This document shows, piece after piece, positions 1 through 10,434 of a stretch of 64,000 nucleotides of DNA (positions are counted from its first letter, which is position 1; the number at the start of each line of letters is the position of its first letter). The position numbers were made by a program, and so were the translations under genes. Where the stretch lies: NCBI GenBank assembly GCA_009602735.1, contig WELA01013858.1:611066-675065 (forward strand), in the 5' to 3' direction. Below the pieces are notes generated by a model that saw only the letters and a program-made list of their open reading frames with translations, was not told the origin of the DNA and did not search any database. Source of the stretch: Mesotaenium endlicherianum. Lineage: Eukaryota > Streptophyta > Zygnematophyceae > Zygnematales > Mesotaeniaceae.

Positions 1-426
1 TTTAGCCTAGCGCGTCTAAGATAGAATATTCTAGTAATGTCGATGCATGTATGTGGACGTCAATTCGGCCCGACACGTCAGATTAGACTGATCTGGCTTA
101 CTCACGAATATTTTGGAAGGGACGATTTGACGAACACTTAGGAAAATCCGTAGCTTCCTCCTAGGGAGGAGAACTTAGGCAGAAAATTATAAATAGGCAT
201 AACTTCTTTGTTTCTTATCAGTTTTCACTTCTGTAAATTTCTACGGGTTTGTAATGACAAGGCCTTTCATCCTACATCATTTGTGAGCAGTTTCTTGCTA
301 CTCAAAATGTTGAGTAATTTTCCTAAGCCTTGTTAGTGATATGCCGCTGCACTCTCTAGTATGATGGCAACTAGTTCCTTTCCTCGTGAGTCACTACGCT
401 TCCACTAGGGCACTTTGCCCCTTTCA
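1..426 (+). repeat. C-family LTR, right-hand part (3' portion), forward
   Basis: This is the reverse complement of the LTRs seen at 28127-28846 and 42198-42938, ending in the same CCCCTTTCA. A TATAAATAGG box lies at 188-197. The LTR starts left of the window, since full C LTRs are about 740 bp. It stops abruptly at 426, where B-family LTR sequence resumes in mid-element, so a C-type element or solo LTR was inserted into a B LTR. The matching target duplication (expected ACCGA, 427-431) lies outside the window. Confidence 0.85.
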
Positions 427-822
427 ACCGAGGTCCTACCAGCGTGGTTAACTCCCGGGTAGGCGGTGCCATCGCATTGGCCGTTGAACAGTAAACTCAT
501 TCCATGTACATATGCTAGGCATTGCTCTCGAGTTCGGCATTCGGAAACGAGGCCAACTCTCTTGTACAGCTTACTGAGAGAAACCTGAATCCAAGGCGAG
601 AAGCCATTGATACGCACTGTCTTCCAACCTTGCTTATGTATGAGTTTTACTGATTGCATTATTGATGCTAGTTTACTTGCATTTGACTTACGAGTATAAT
701 TCACTGCTAGTGTGTTGTCCTTTGCTGTTAAATCAATTACGGAAAATACCATAAAGATTACTTGCTGATATAAAGATCTTCATTAATTGTTAATTGCCTA
801 TTTGGTAAGTCAATTCATTTCA
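427..822 (+). repeat. B-family LTR, 3' portion, interrupted by a C-type LTR
   Basis: The sequence aligns with the second half of the B LTRs at 33026-33745 and 41122-41827, up to the terminal ATTCATTTCA. Its first half is separated by the C-type LTR at 1-426 and lies off the window. Directly after 822 comes the 3' untranslated part of the reverse A-family element E, so this is the outer right edge of a B element or solo LTR inserted in E. A reverse-strand open frame here (405-752) recurs in other B LTRs and is not considered a gene. Confidence 0.85.
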
Positions 823-2824
823 GGCGCCAAATCAGGTGCTACACATGTAAGTTAGAATAGGCAAGGTCGTGGGTGGTGTGACCGTATTGGCTAGCCTACT
901 CCTTGATGATAAAGAAAATTATACAAGTTGGCCCAGAACCTGCCACGATTTCAAAAATTCATAGCGTCCACAGAACTGCTTTAAATCTGAAAATTCTAGT
1001 GCCAAACGGACCGCGTCGGAAAACTCTACCGGATCACCAATTTTGAGAGCATTCTAATATTTGGAGTGTCATTGAGAGCTGAGAGAGTAGGCACTCCTCC
1101 AAATCTGTGCAGAAACTTCTGAAAATCTTAAGTCCTATACTTCTTCAAATTCTGCATATTCTACCTTAATAATGCCAGCTGCCTGACCCCCTTCTACTCA
1201 GAGCATCATATCTCGCTCACCAGTGCTCCAAATTGAGCAAAATTGAGTTTTAAAGGATCAAATACTCATGGACTACAGCCACGTAAATATCAATATTTGA
1301 TATGCAAAGATCTATCAGCAGTAGCAATTTTAGTTTTCGGTCCAAAAATTGCCAGAAGAGAAAAGTGTCTATTGTCATTTTTTCCTCTTTGTGGTTCTTG
1401 CAGGCTGCCTCCAAGGGGTCTTCTGCTGCTTCTTGATGGTGGCAGGCTGCCTCCCTGAATTCTTCGGGCTTCTAGTAGAGAGACTTGGGGCTGGTCTAAG
1501 ATGGGGGTTTGCGGCATGGAAGCGTTTCAGCTTTCTCTGAACTTTGTCAAGGTAGTGCTCCGCCACCCAACCATTCTCAGAATCTGGAAATCCTTTTGAT
1601 TTGATCAAGTATTGCTATTGTCTCCTGAAATTTTTCATAGCCACTATGTCTTCCACTTCGTACTCCCAATGATCATTCACTATTATTGGGGCTAGTGGGG
1701 TTTGTCACTCGTCCTGGGAACTTAATGTCGGGTTGCACATATGGCTTGAAGAGGGAAGCGTGGTATACGGGGTCGATGTGCATAATCTGGGGAAGTTCTA
1801 GCTTGAAAGCAACGGGGTTGACTTGTTGGATAATCTTGAAGGGTCCCAAATACTTGGGAAAGAACTTGCTGCCGGCAGGCCTGTTGTTCAGAGAAATATT
1901 CTTGGATGATTGTAACACGTTGTCACCCACTCTGTACGTGATTTCTCTTCTGGACCAATTGGCAAATCCCAAGAATGATTGGAGTTCTTTCTTGGTCGTG
2001 GGGGTTGGCCATTCCTCCACAACCGTGGTCTTCTTGGGGTCCATCTTGATACCATCAGCAGTCACGTGGAGACCTAGGAACTCCACTTCTTGTTTGGCAA
2101 ACTCGCACTTTGACTCCTTTGCAAATAGCTTGTTTTGCTTCAATACTTCGAGGACTTCTTTCAAGTGTCTCGCATGCTCTTCAAGGGTCTTGCTGTAGAT
2201 AAGAATGTCATCGATGAATACCACCACAAATCTGTCCAACATGGGCTGAAATATGGTGTTCATCATAGTCATGAAAGTTGATGGCGCGTTGGTGAGTCCA
2301 AATGGCAGGACCATGGACTCAAAATGTCCATATCTTATCTTGAACGCCGTTTTCTCTATGTCAGGTTCAGCGATGCGAATCTGGTGATAGCCGCTTCTCA
2401 AGTCCACCTTCGTGAAGTACTTGGCTCTAACTAGCCGGTCCATGAGCTCATCCATGCGCGGCAGCAAGTATCGATTCTTGATGGTGATCTTGTTGAGGGC
2501 GCAATAGTCCACACACATCCTCAAGATACCAACTTTCTTCTTGACAAATAGCACCGGGGCTCCAAATGGCAACTTGCTAGGTCGAATGAAGCCATGCTCC
2601 AGTAGCTCCTTGATGTACTTCTTGACTTCGTCTAGCTCCGTGTATGACATCTTGAACGTAGGCCAAGAGATGGGCTTGCTTCCGGGCTCCAACTCTATTT
2701 TGTGGTCTACAAATCTCTTGGGGGGTAGGCCCTTGGGCAATTTCGGGGAGAATACTTCTTTGTAGTCCTCTAAGACTTCTTGTATCTCCTTGGGAAGGGG
2801 GCTGCCTTCTTGACTCTCGATGTC
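823..2824 (-). pseudogene. Element E (old A-family copy): pol 3' part and 3' untranslated region
   Basis: On the reverse strand this matches family A pol and its 3' untranslated region. Parts visible are the start of the reverse-transcriptase domain (near 2800), the catalytic FIDD-type motif (near 2210), the linker that ends in the chromodomain, and a basic tail near 1375. RNase H and integrase are not visible. The remainder of E (gag and protease) lies at 50806-52656, separated by the insertion of element D with target duplication ATGTC. It is broken with many breaks and is clearly the oldest A-family copy here. The 3' LTR of E must lie left of the window. Confidence 0.88.
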
Positions 2825-3550
2825 TGAAAGGGGAGAGGGTTGCGGGGAGTGCGCCCATACACACTCACGCACCCTCACCCGCGAGTGGAAACGTGCACGA
2901 GGACCTTTCCTAGTTGCATACACAAGGTGGAGAGGCCTGGTGGTATGCCACCCTTGCAAGAGTTTGAGGGCTACATGAGAGAGGAGTAGAAAAGAACTCA
3001 CGTTATTAAGAAAAGTCGTGTACAAGATAAGAAGGTTAGATTAGACTAGACTAGACAAGACTAGGCTCCTCCACTTCTTTGTGCTTCCTATTTATGCTTT
3101 AACTTTATGTGTCCTCTCTAGCAAAGTACCTCCAGAACCTTATCCTATGGCTCCTTCCATGTAGGTGACCTTGCCTAGTAGGACAAGCTAGCACACTCAC
3201 ACGCACACACAATCATACTCTAGAATATTCTATTACACAATCCACAAACTCCTCACGGAGTTTCTAGAAATTCCACGAGACTTTGGAACTCTGTGTGATC
3301 GTACGTAGTTTTTCGAATCCTCATGATTCAATGTCCTACTTCTTGGACTCCAACCGAAATTTTCGTCACTGGACTTGTCCTTGTCACTAAATTGAATCTG
3401 TGACGATATAAATTCACTAAAACTCCCAGAACCTGAACTTTCTCAATACTTGTCCAAATGACTTGAAATAAAGGCCAAAGTTCTTCTGAAATCACACTCT
3501 ATGCATATAAAATGCTAGAAAAATACAAACTACACTTTCATAGCCTTATA
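2825..3550 (-). repeat. Element D 3' LTR
   Basis: It pairs with 50059-50800 over its whole length with a few percent difference by eye. On the + strand it runs from TGAAAGGGG to CCTTATA. The reverse strand carries a TATA-like CATAAATAGG around 3097-3107. Just to the right lie a polypurine tract (complement 3551-3563) and the motif ATGCGACGTCCTCGGCGCAT (3567-3586). Confidence 0.88.
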
Positions 3551-6281
3551 TCACCCCCTCCTCAAGATGCGACGTCCTCGGCGCATACTAAGCATAAGTG
3601 ACGTCGTATGAGGAATTGAGCTCACATATACGCTAGACAAACACATCTACACAGATATTATACAAGTTGCAGGTCTTGAACAAGCTCTAGGATGATGCTC
3701 AATACTCCAAACCACTCCACGTAGTAAAAGCTCCCTCGCATACGTTGGCTCCACACATGGCGTCTCCTAACACAAATGCATCTTTGTTGTCAACTTCTTC
3801 GTCTTGAGATAGGCCAATATCTTCATGAAGGTTGTAACATACTCGCTCCATCATATCCACATACTCCAAAGCTGGAACCAATGCATAAAAGTTCGCCAAA
3901 TCACCAAAATACTCATTCTTCGCGCTCTTGGACAAGTAGCAGCTCCTCGTCGCGCCATGTGGCTTACTCGTGGTGCTCTTATAATTTTGACCAGATTACA
4001 TCATGAAGCTGACTCCACTATGTTCCTGAACCTTCTGGTACTCTTAGCTACCTCTAGCTCTAAGCCATACTCCTTGTAGAGGTATTGCACTCTCGCACTC
4101 GTGTGCGTGACTCGTGGTGACCTCTCAAGACGCCAAGTGGCAACCCCCTGACCTTTTATGACATTTTTAGCCTAAGAGTTGTGCAATTTTTGTAGTACCA
4201 CCCTTTTGAACTCACTGGTATGCTTTGTTTCTCCTGATTCCAAGCCTAAGACCATGAAATCAGATTGCGCCTTGCCTCACACATGTGGCTCCCACGGCAG
4301 TCCAGCAGATCGCCAAGTGGCACCGTCAAAACTAAATTTAATATTTTTTTATTAAAAAAAATATTTTTTCTGAATCTCAACCTATAGGACTGCCTCTTCA
4401 CAAAGTTTCAGAATCTGAATCAAAGTCTAACACTTAAACGAGATCGTCACTTTGTGCCTCACGCTTGTAGGACGCACACGCGCGCAACACGTATCAAGCT
4501 CCCGCGCCTACAAATGGCACATGCTTAAACCCCTGATTCTGAAACTTGACTATGATTCAGGGCAGGCCTTATACCAGGTCTATCATCTCATGTAGGACTC
4601 CTAGGGAAAATATTTCCCACTCTCTTAAATAGGCAAAAAGTAGCCAAATTCTGCCTACTTTTACCCTCGCGCTCGCCTACCCGTAAAACCCTCAAACATG
4701 GACAGATTTGAGTATCTTCCAAGCACTTGCTCTCAAAATTCTTTTCAATTCACATCTCTTAGTTACAATTGAACTCATGGGACTGGTTTGACCTTGCTTA
4801 CAAGCACTATAAACAACTATAACACTCCCCCCCCTCATCATGAAGGTAAGGAGCTTACCACTCGAGTGTCCAAGTCCAGATTTTACGCCTCTCTCTTGCT
4901 TGCTTGTATAGGCGCTGATTCTCCTAGCTTCATGATTAATTCCTTGTCATATATTTCCATTTTAGGCAGGACATATCAGCCCCATAGGTCTTGGGCTCCT
5001 CCTTGTAGGTCCATATCCATAAAGTCGTAGTCTCCATCGAGCGACGATAATAGTCTTCACAAGGCATGAGCGCGTAGGCTCGCTCGTGGTGCACCAAAAT
5101 CCATCTAGTCTTCTTCTTGGCTAGATGCTCACTCCAATATACTCCTGATTCTCCTTGAAGGTAAGCCTTTGCACCAGGCTCCAAGAAACACACTTGGAAC
5201 ACCTCCAAGAGCTCCATAACTTGGGCATATGCACATACTCTTAGTGCTTGCACCTCATCTTGTCCTCGCACACACTTCGACTTGCAAGCGGGCTTCTCTT
5301 GAGCTCACTTTCTAGGAGCTCCTTCACTTGAGCAGTTGGGGTCTGCTCTATATATGAGCAAGGGGATCGTACACCTCTACTTGCTCCACCGGCGATGCGA
5401 GCTCACCAAGGTTATTAGGAGGCACGCTTGCTCCATGCGATGACCGGGCCAAGGTCACCAAAACAAGCGCCTCTCCTTCACCTTCACCTTCCCGCGTCGT
5501 TTTTTTGCTAACGGGCTGAAGGTAGCTACTTGTGGTCTTATCTGCCTCCACCTATTTCACTATCTTCACTTGACCATACTCCTCCTTGGTCTTCACTTGA
5601 CCCGTGCACCAAAGCACTAAAGGATAGGCTACTCTCTTTGTGCAACTCCTTCCACATGCTTAGCTTCTTGAGTGCACTCTAGCCTTGGTCACCCCAATGA
5701 CACTTCTTACTACTAAACCCAGCTTGCCTTGGCGCTCTACTTTCACATGAAGAGCTTCCATATATGCACCAAAATCTGCCCCTAAACTATGCCAACACAC
5801 AACTATTGGGACACGCACTTCTAGTGGGCAACATCTCTTGCACTAGCCCTCTTGCACCAACTTCATACCTTGCTTCTTCTTCCACACCATAGGCTTGTCT
5901 TCATCTTAGCTCTTAACCTTAAGTACTCCATAGTAGTCTCTTCCGTAAATAGAAAAAATTCTGAACTTGAAAGGCTCCATCTACACTTATCTTGCTTGAA
6001 GAAAAAATCTGCGTCACTTCTTCTTGCTCCAAACCTTCTCCACGGCGCTTTTCTCCACTTGAGGCTTCATCAATCTCCATAAGAATGACCAAGCTCCATC
6101 ATGGCTGGCCAACATATCCAGTGGCTATATAGGAGTGATGGGAGGCAACCCAAATCTGGCCACATACTTGGCCAACTTGGTGCAACACCCCGGTGCACCC
6201 TCTCTTGAGCTTCTCATGAGCTCCTGTTGAGCTTGCGAGTGCTATGCCCGCCAAAGCTCCTAGACTTGCAAGTACACATGC
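3551..6281 (-). other. Element D internal region, mostly non-coding
   Basis: This is the 3' two-thirds of the D internal region. From about 5320 to 5890 it is homologous to the protease-to-RT linker of element C (31735-32185): shared words include the TTGAGCAGTTGGG block and the stretch encoding ARSS-GAS. The rest shows no recognisable domain. Two reverse frames of moderate length exist (3699-3935 and 4936-5271) without a family match. Around 4340-4370 there is an A/T-rich inverted repeat. At 4826 an ...ATAACA end is followed by a C-rich tract (4827-4837), which resembles an LTR/PPT junction. No intact gene is seen. Confidence 0.7.
5320..5890 (-). pseudogene. Pol remnant in element D (protease-RT linker, C-like)
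   Basis: On the reverse strand the reading includes a stretch resembling LVTLARSSHGASVPPNNLGE, matching [19 protein letters not shown] in element C. Nucleotide similarity continues for about 570 bases. It is a broken remnant with no complete domain. It is the only clear evidence that D descended from a coding C-type element. Confidence 0.75.
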
Positions 6282-6295
6282 TGAAAGGGGCAGAG
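6282..6295 (-). repeat. Element C 3' LTR, short outer piece
   Basis: TGAAAGGGGCAGAG is the outer edge of the C LTR, identical to 42198-42211. It is separated from the rest (28127 onward) by B1. The last five bases CAGAG (6291-6295) recur at 28122-28126 as the target duplication of B1. Confidence 0.9.
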
Positions 6296-7015
6296 TGAAA
6301 TGAATCGAGTTACCAAGTAGGCGATTAACAATTAATAAAGATCTATATATCAGCAAGTAATCTTTATGGATTTTCCGTTAACTGGTTAAACGGCAAAAGG
6401 ACAACACACTAGCAGTGAGCAACACTCAAAAGTCAAATGCGAGTAAACTAGCATCAATAATGCAATCAGTAAAACTCATACATAAGCAAGGTTAGAAGAC
6501 AGTGCGTATCAATGGCTTCTCGCCTCGAATTCAGATCTCTCTCCGTAAGCTGGACAAAAGAGTTGGCCTCGTTTCCGAATGCCGAACCCGAGAGCAATCC
6601 TAGCATATGTACATGGAATGAGTTTACTGTTCAACGGCCAGTGCGATGACACCGCCTACCCGGGAGTTAACCACGTTGGTAGGACCTCGGTTAACCAAAT
6701 CCACCGCCATCTCCCATCATCCCGAATCGCCATCCGTCATAGGGATGTCATCTGGCCATTTGTCTAGCCTATCACACTTAGATGCATATCAAGGCAGTTC
6801 GCTGCTACCGTGTACGAAAGTCAGCTGGCTGTCAGAGAATGTGTCAGCAAGCTGACTTAAGTGGACTTCAGCCTGCTGCTTTCGGCTGAGTCATTAAACT
6901 GATATTAATTATAAAGTCCAGCAGACTTATTATTAATTAGAGTTCAGTAGGCTGAACCTAAATAACTATTATAGTTAAATGAATAATATGTTTACTAATA
7001 TACAAATTCATTACA
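6296..7015 (-). repeat. B1 3' LTR
   Basis: 720 bp, on the + strand from TGAAATGAATCG to TTCATTACA. It matches 27401-28121 with a few percent differences by eye. The polypurine tract (GTTGGAGGGAT on the reverse strand) is immediately inside at 7016-7026. Confidence 0.9.
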
Positions 7016-7126
7016 ATCCCTCCAACTTAACTTGTTGTCGCCTCGACAACATTAAACTGCAAAAGTTTTAATTAAGGGACCTGAACCTGACCAGCCTCCC
7101 CCACTGACTGCCCTTTAGCCTGTCAC

Positions 7127-8613
7127 CTAGGGGGTTGTTCCGGGGGCTCCAGAATCAGGAGACTGAGATCTGGACCTAGATCTGGACAGCCCTCTAGGCC
7201 TGTCAGCTGGCCTTCTAAAGAACCCCGTTTGTTCTAAAGTTGGACCTTGAGGAGAACGAAGGATGGTAGCCTGCTCTTCACCCACTTGGGTGTTGATACC
7301 CACATAGACAGGCATTTTAGTAGGATGCTGAAATACATTGGCAAGAGGTACATGTCCCTGAGCGAAGGGGGAAGCCGGCATACCTCTGGCTACCCCGCGT
7401 GGCCCTCTTCTGAAATCCCTGTCCTCTTGGGATTTCTGCCTGTGTCTGCTGCCAAGTACAGTCAGATCAGCGTCTTCCCCTGCTTGGGCAAGTGGGCTGG
7501 GGGAGCGAGTGCGGGGTCCAGTTGCCTCCATGACCGGGATCACGTTCCATATACCTGATCTTGGTTCCTTAGGAAGTGCCCTTGCCTGCTCCTGGGTCTC
7601 CTGAGTACCAGCTCCTGATGCTTCTCCTCTGCCTTGTTCTTCTTCCTCATCCCCCTCATCCTCCTCCTCTGAGATAGTAGGAGTCTCGTCAACTAAGTCG
7701 TCCTGCTCTCTGGTAGACATGGAGTAGTCTATTGATCTCCCTTTCTTAGGGCGCGCAGGAGGTTGCTTGGCCTTCAGCCTGCTGATATCTATCCGGCCTG
7801 CATCCATCGCCCATTTGACGAAGGCATGCTTTCCTTTAGAGAAGTAATCTCTCCCCCTCCTCCTGTGCTCTTTGGTCTCTGCATTCATATTGCTCAGGCA
7901 GCATTCAGCCTGGGATCCCAAGGGGCAATGTGAGGTGGTAGGATGAGGTAGCCGTCTAGGCCATCGTGGAAATTGTTGGGTTGGGGTCGGTCACACTCCT
8001 GCTTTTTGTTTGTGACAGTCATCCACCTCCAATCTGTGGGCTGCTGGTAGTACTGGGGTCCATGCTCAGCTTTTCTCAGTTTACATGGGAACCAGTGGGG
8101 AGAGAACATCTGCTATCCTGCTTCCCTGGCCAAGTACTCCCAGCTCCTTCTCTCAACTTCATTGTAAGCTTGCAATAGCGTGAGGTAGAATGCTGTATCT
8201 TTAAAGCTATCGGGCCGCATGCTCACCATCCTGATGAGTCTCTGATCTCCCACTATTCCCGATATTGGGACTGGCTTGTTCTCTGAATCATCGGCAAGGT
8301 ACCGGGCCTGCTCTGCTGTATAGCCCACCATCTTGGCATAATCCTCGTAGAGGACCACACCAGTGTGTGTCTCAATGTACCTATCCAGTGCTGCAGTTCC
8401 TTCCCTCTGTAGCAGTGTTGTCTATTCCAGCTTGTTGATCTCCTGGGCTGCCAGCAATGCTTCCTTGAGGTTATCAAAGTTTTGGCCACCCACCATAGTA
8501 TACCTGTAAGTGGCCAAGCTCTTCTGCCTGTCCGCTTCAGCCTTTTTCCTTCTCTCCTCCTCTGCCGCTGCTGCTTCTTCTTGTTGTTTCTTCTGTCTCT
8601 CCTCCTCAGCTTT
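7127..8613 (-). pseudogene. B1 third ORF, C-terminal part (rest at 21508-21706)
   Basis: The reverse-strand sequence matches the third ORF of B2 (39331-41022). Recognisable parts are the conserved central region, an acidic tract and a Ser/Arg-rich tail. The A-family tandem array is inserted in its coiled-coil part with target duplication GCTTT (8609-8613 and 21508-21512). It is broken apart from that, with several breaks. The function of the family is unknown; see the B2 entry. Confidence 0.85.
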
Positions 8614-9116
8614 TGTAGTGATTTGAGTTATTATATATTAGTTTGCATATATTTTAATGTTTTCAAATATATTTGGAGTAGTATTGTGTGGATTCAAGTG
8701 TGATTAGGTACTCTAGTGACTTGGTTCATGTCCTTTGAACCTTCTAAGGCATTTTCGAAGTTAGAGGAAAGACCTAGAAGAACTCCACGTGGCAAAAGTC
8801 AAATGTGCCATTTTTAGGTCAAAAGGACATGTGTACATTATTCTAGAAAGAGGTGGCAAGTTTTGGGATGTGTTGGGTGCCAACACATCAACATACACCT
8901 TCCTAGAAATTACTTATGTAGCAAGTATATAAACAAGAGCTAGAACATAGAAAGACATTCCAGAATCACTCTTGTACTTGCCAAAATCCAGAAATATATT
9001 AACTTTCAAGAAGCCATCTCTCTTTCAAGAAGCTACCACTTGTGTTCAAAGATCCTTGTCTTGAATAGATAAAGTATTCTGTTTTACTAAGTACTTTATC
9101 TATCTGTTTCACTACA
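8614..9116 (+). repeat. Family A LTR 1 (5' LTR of A1)
   Basis: 503 bp, from TGTAGTGATT to TTTCACTACA, with an 8-bp terminal inverted repeat TGTAGTGA/TCACTACA. A TATA box TATATAAA lies at 8926-8933. The initiator-Met primer site TGGTATCGGAGCT follows at 9118-9130. By eye this LTR differs from LTR 2 at about half a dozen bases. Confidence 0.95.
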
Positions 9117-9153
9117 GTGGTATCGGAGCTAGGCACTTTGGTAGCACAAGAAG

Positions 9154-10434
9154 ATGGCCGATCCTCAAGACCAACAGCAAGCTTTCGAAGGAAGCCCTTC
9201 CTCTCCAAGACACCCTCCTCCAGCGCCGATGGGAGAGCCCACTCAAGAAAATCTGCAACAACAAGAAGCACCACAAGGAGGAGTACACCCTCCTGCAGCG
9301 TCGATGGGAGAGCCTACTCAAGGAAATCAGCAACAACAAGAAGCACCACAAGGAGGAGCACCATCAAATCCCGTGGCAGTCGCTATAGCAAAGTTAACCC
9401 CACCACAAGGAGTTCCCGCAAATGAGTGGGCAGCCTTCCTAACGACCGTCCACAACCAAGTGGGCCTGGCCACCTATGAAGCAACCGTGCAAGCGTCAAG
9501 AGAAGCTATGGCTGCCATGGTTGCCCCTATTGCGAGCAATGCTCAAAATCCAGCCCCGGCTCAAGCGCCTCCACAAGAGCCAACGAGAGCAAGGAAACTC
9601 ATCAAGCCCGGCAAACCCGACACTTTCAACCCCGGGAAAGGTGCCAACCTGAATTTATGGCTCTACCAAGTGGAGACGTACCTCGCGTTCCTTGAAGTAC
9701 CCGAGGAGGACTACGTTCCCTTTGCCGTTACCTTACTTAGAGGAGCAGCAACATCATGGTGGCGTAACTATCAAGCGGCTATATATCAAGCTATGGCGCA
9801 CCCCATGCTCGGCCAAGAGCCCCCACCATCATATGCAAGATGAGCAGATTTTCGTGAGGCCCTCAAGAAGCAATTCATGCCCATCAATGCAGAGAAGATT
9901 GTCCGAGGAAAGCTCCACCATCTTAAGCAAACGACGTCCGTTCAAGAGTATACATCCAGATTTCACGCCCTCACTATTGAGATCCCCAACATGTCTCTCG
10001 AGGAGAAGATTGACCGCTGCATCTTTGGCCTCAAACCCAAGGTGGCAAAGGAAGTGGAATTACGCGACTTGACGGACTTCTCAAAGATCATTGAAGTGGC
10101 CCAAAAGGTGGATACCTTGGATTTCAAGCACTCCGTGCCTTCATCTTCACGGGTACCGGCGACGCGGGTGTACGCAGCCCCTTCCACATCCGAATCTGGA
10201 CCCACACCCATGGAAATCGGAGTTATTAAAAGGGACCCCGCGGCTGCCCGGAAGAGTGGAAGACCCTCCAATGACACTTATGATGCAAGAAACCAGCAAG
10301 GAGTGAAAGCAAGACTCTCCCCGGCTGAAAAAGAAGCTCTCATGACGGCTGGACTATGCTTTTATTGCAAGGAAAAGGGCCATCGTGCACTTTCATGCCC
10401 CAAAAAGTTGTCAAAAAACGGACAGCGCCGGTAG
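9154..10434 (+). pseudogene. A1 gag
   Basis: It has the same organisation as the A2 gag: a Pro/Gln-rich N-terminus with two 25-residue repeats, a capsid-like central region, and a CCHC zinc knuckle (C-X2-C-X4-H-X4-C) near 10356-10400. A slippery heptamer A AAA AAC lies at 10413-10419 before the end. A1 as a whole is broken with several breaks. About 98% identity to A2 is suggested by eye. Confidence 0.85.

Noticed and set aside
405-752. Reverse-strand frame recurring in B-type LTRs (also 33272-33538 and 41234-41635)
   Set aside because: It lies antisense within LTRs, varies in length between copies, and its persistence reflects the repeat itself and gives no sign of coding selection.
9117-9130. 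tRNA gene-like match after the LTR
   Set aside because: It is only the 12-13-base primer-binding site complementary to the 3' end of initiator tRNA-Met; no tRNA fold surrounds it.
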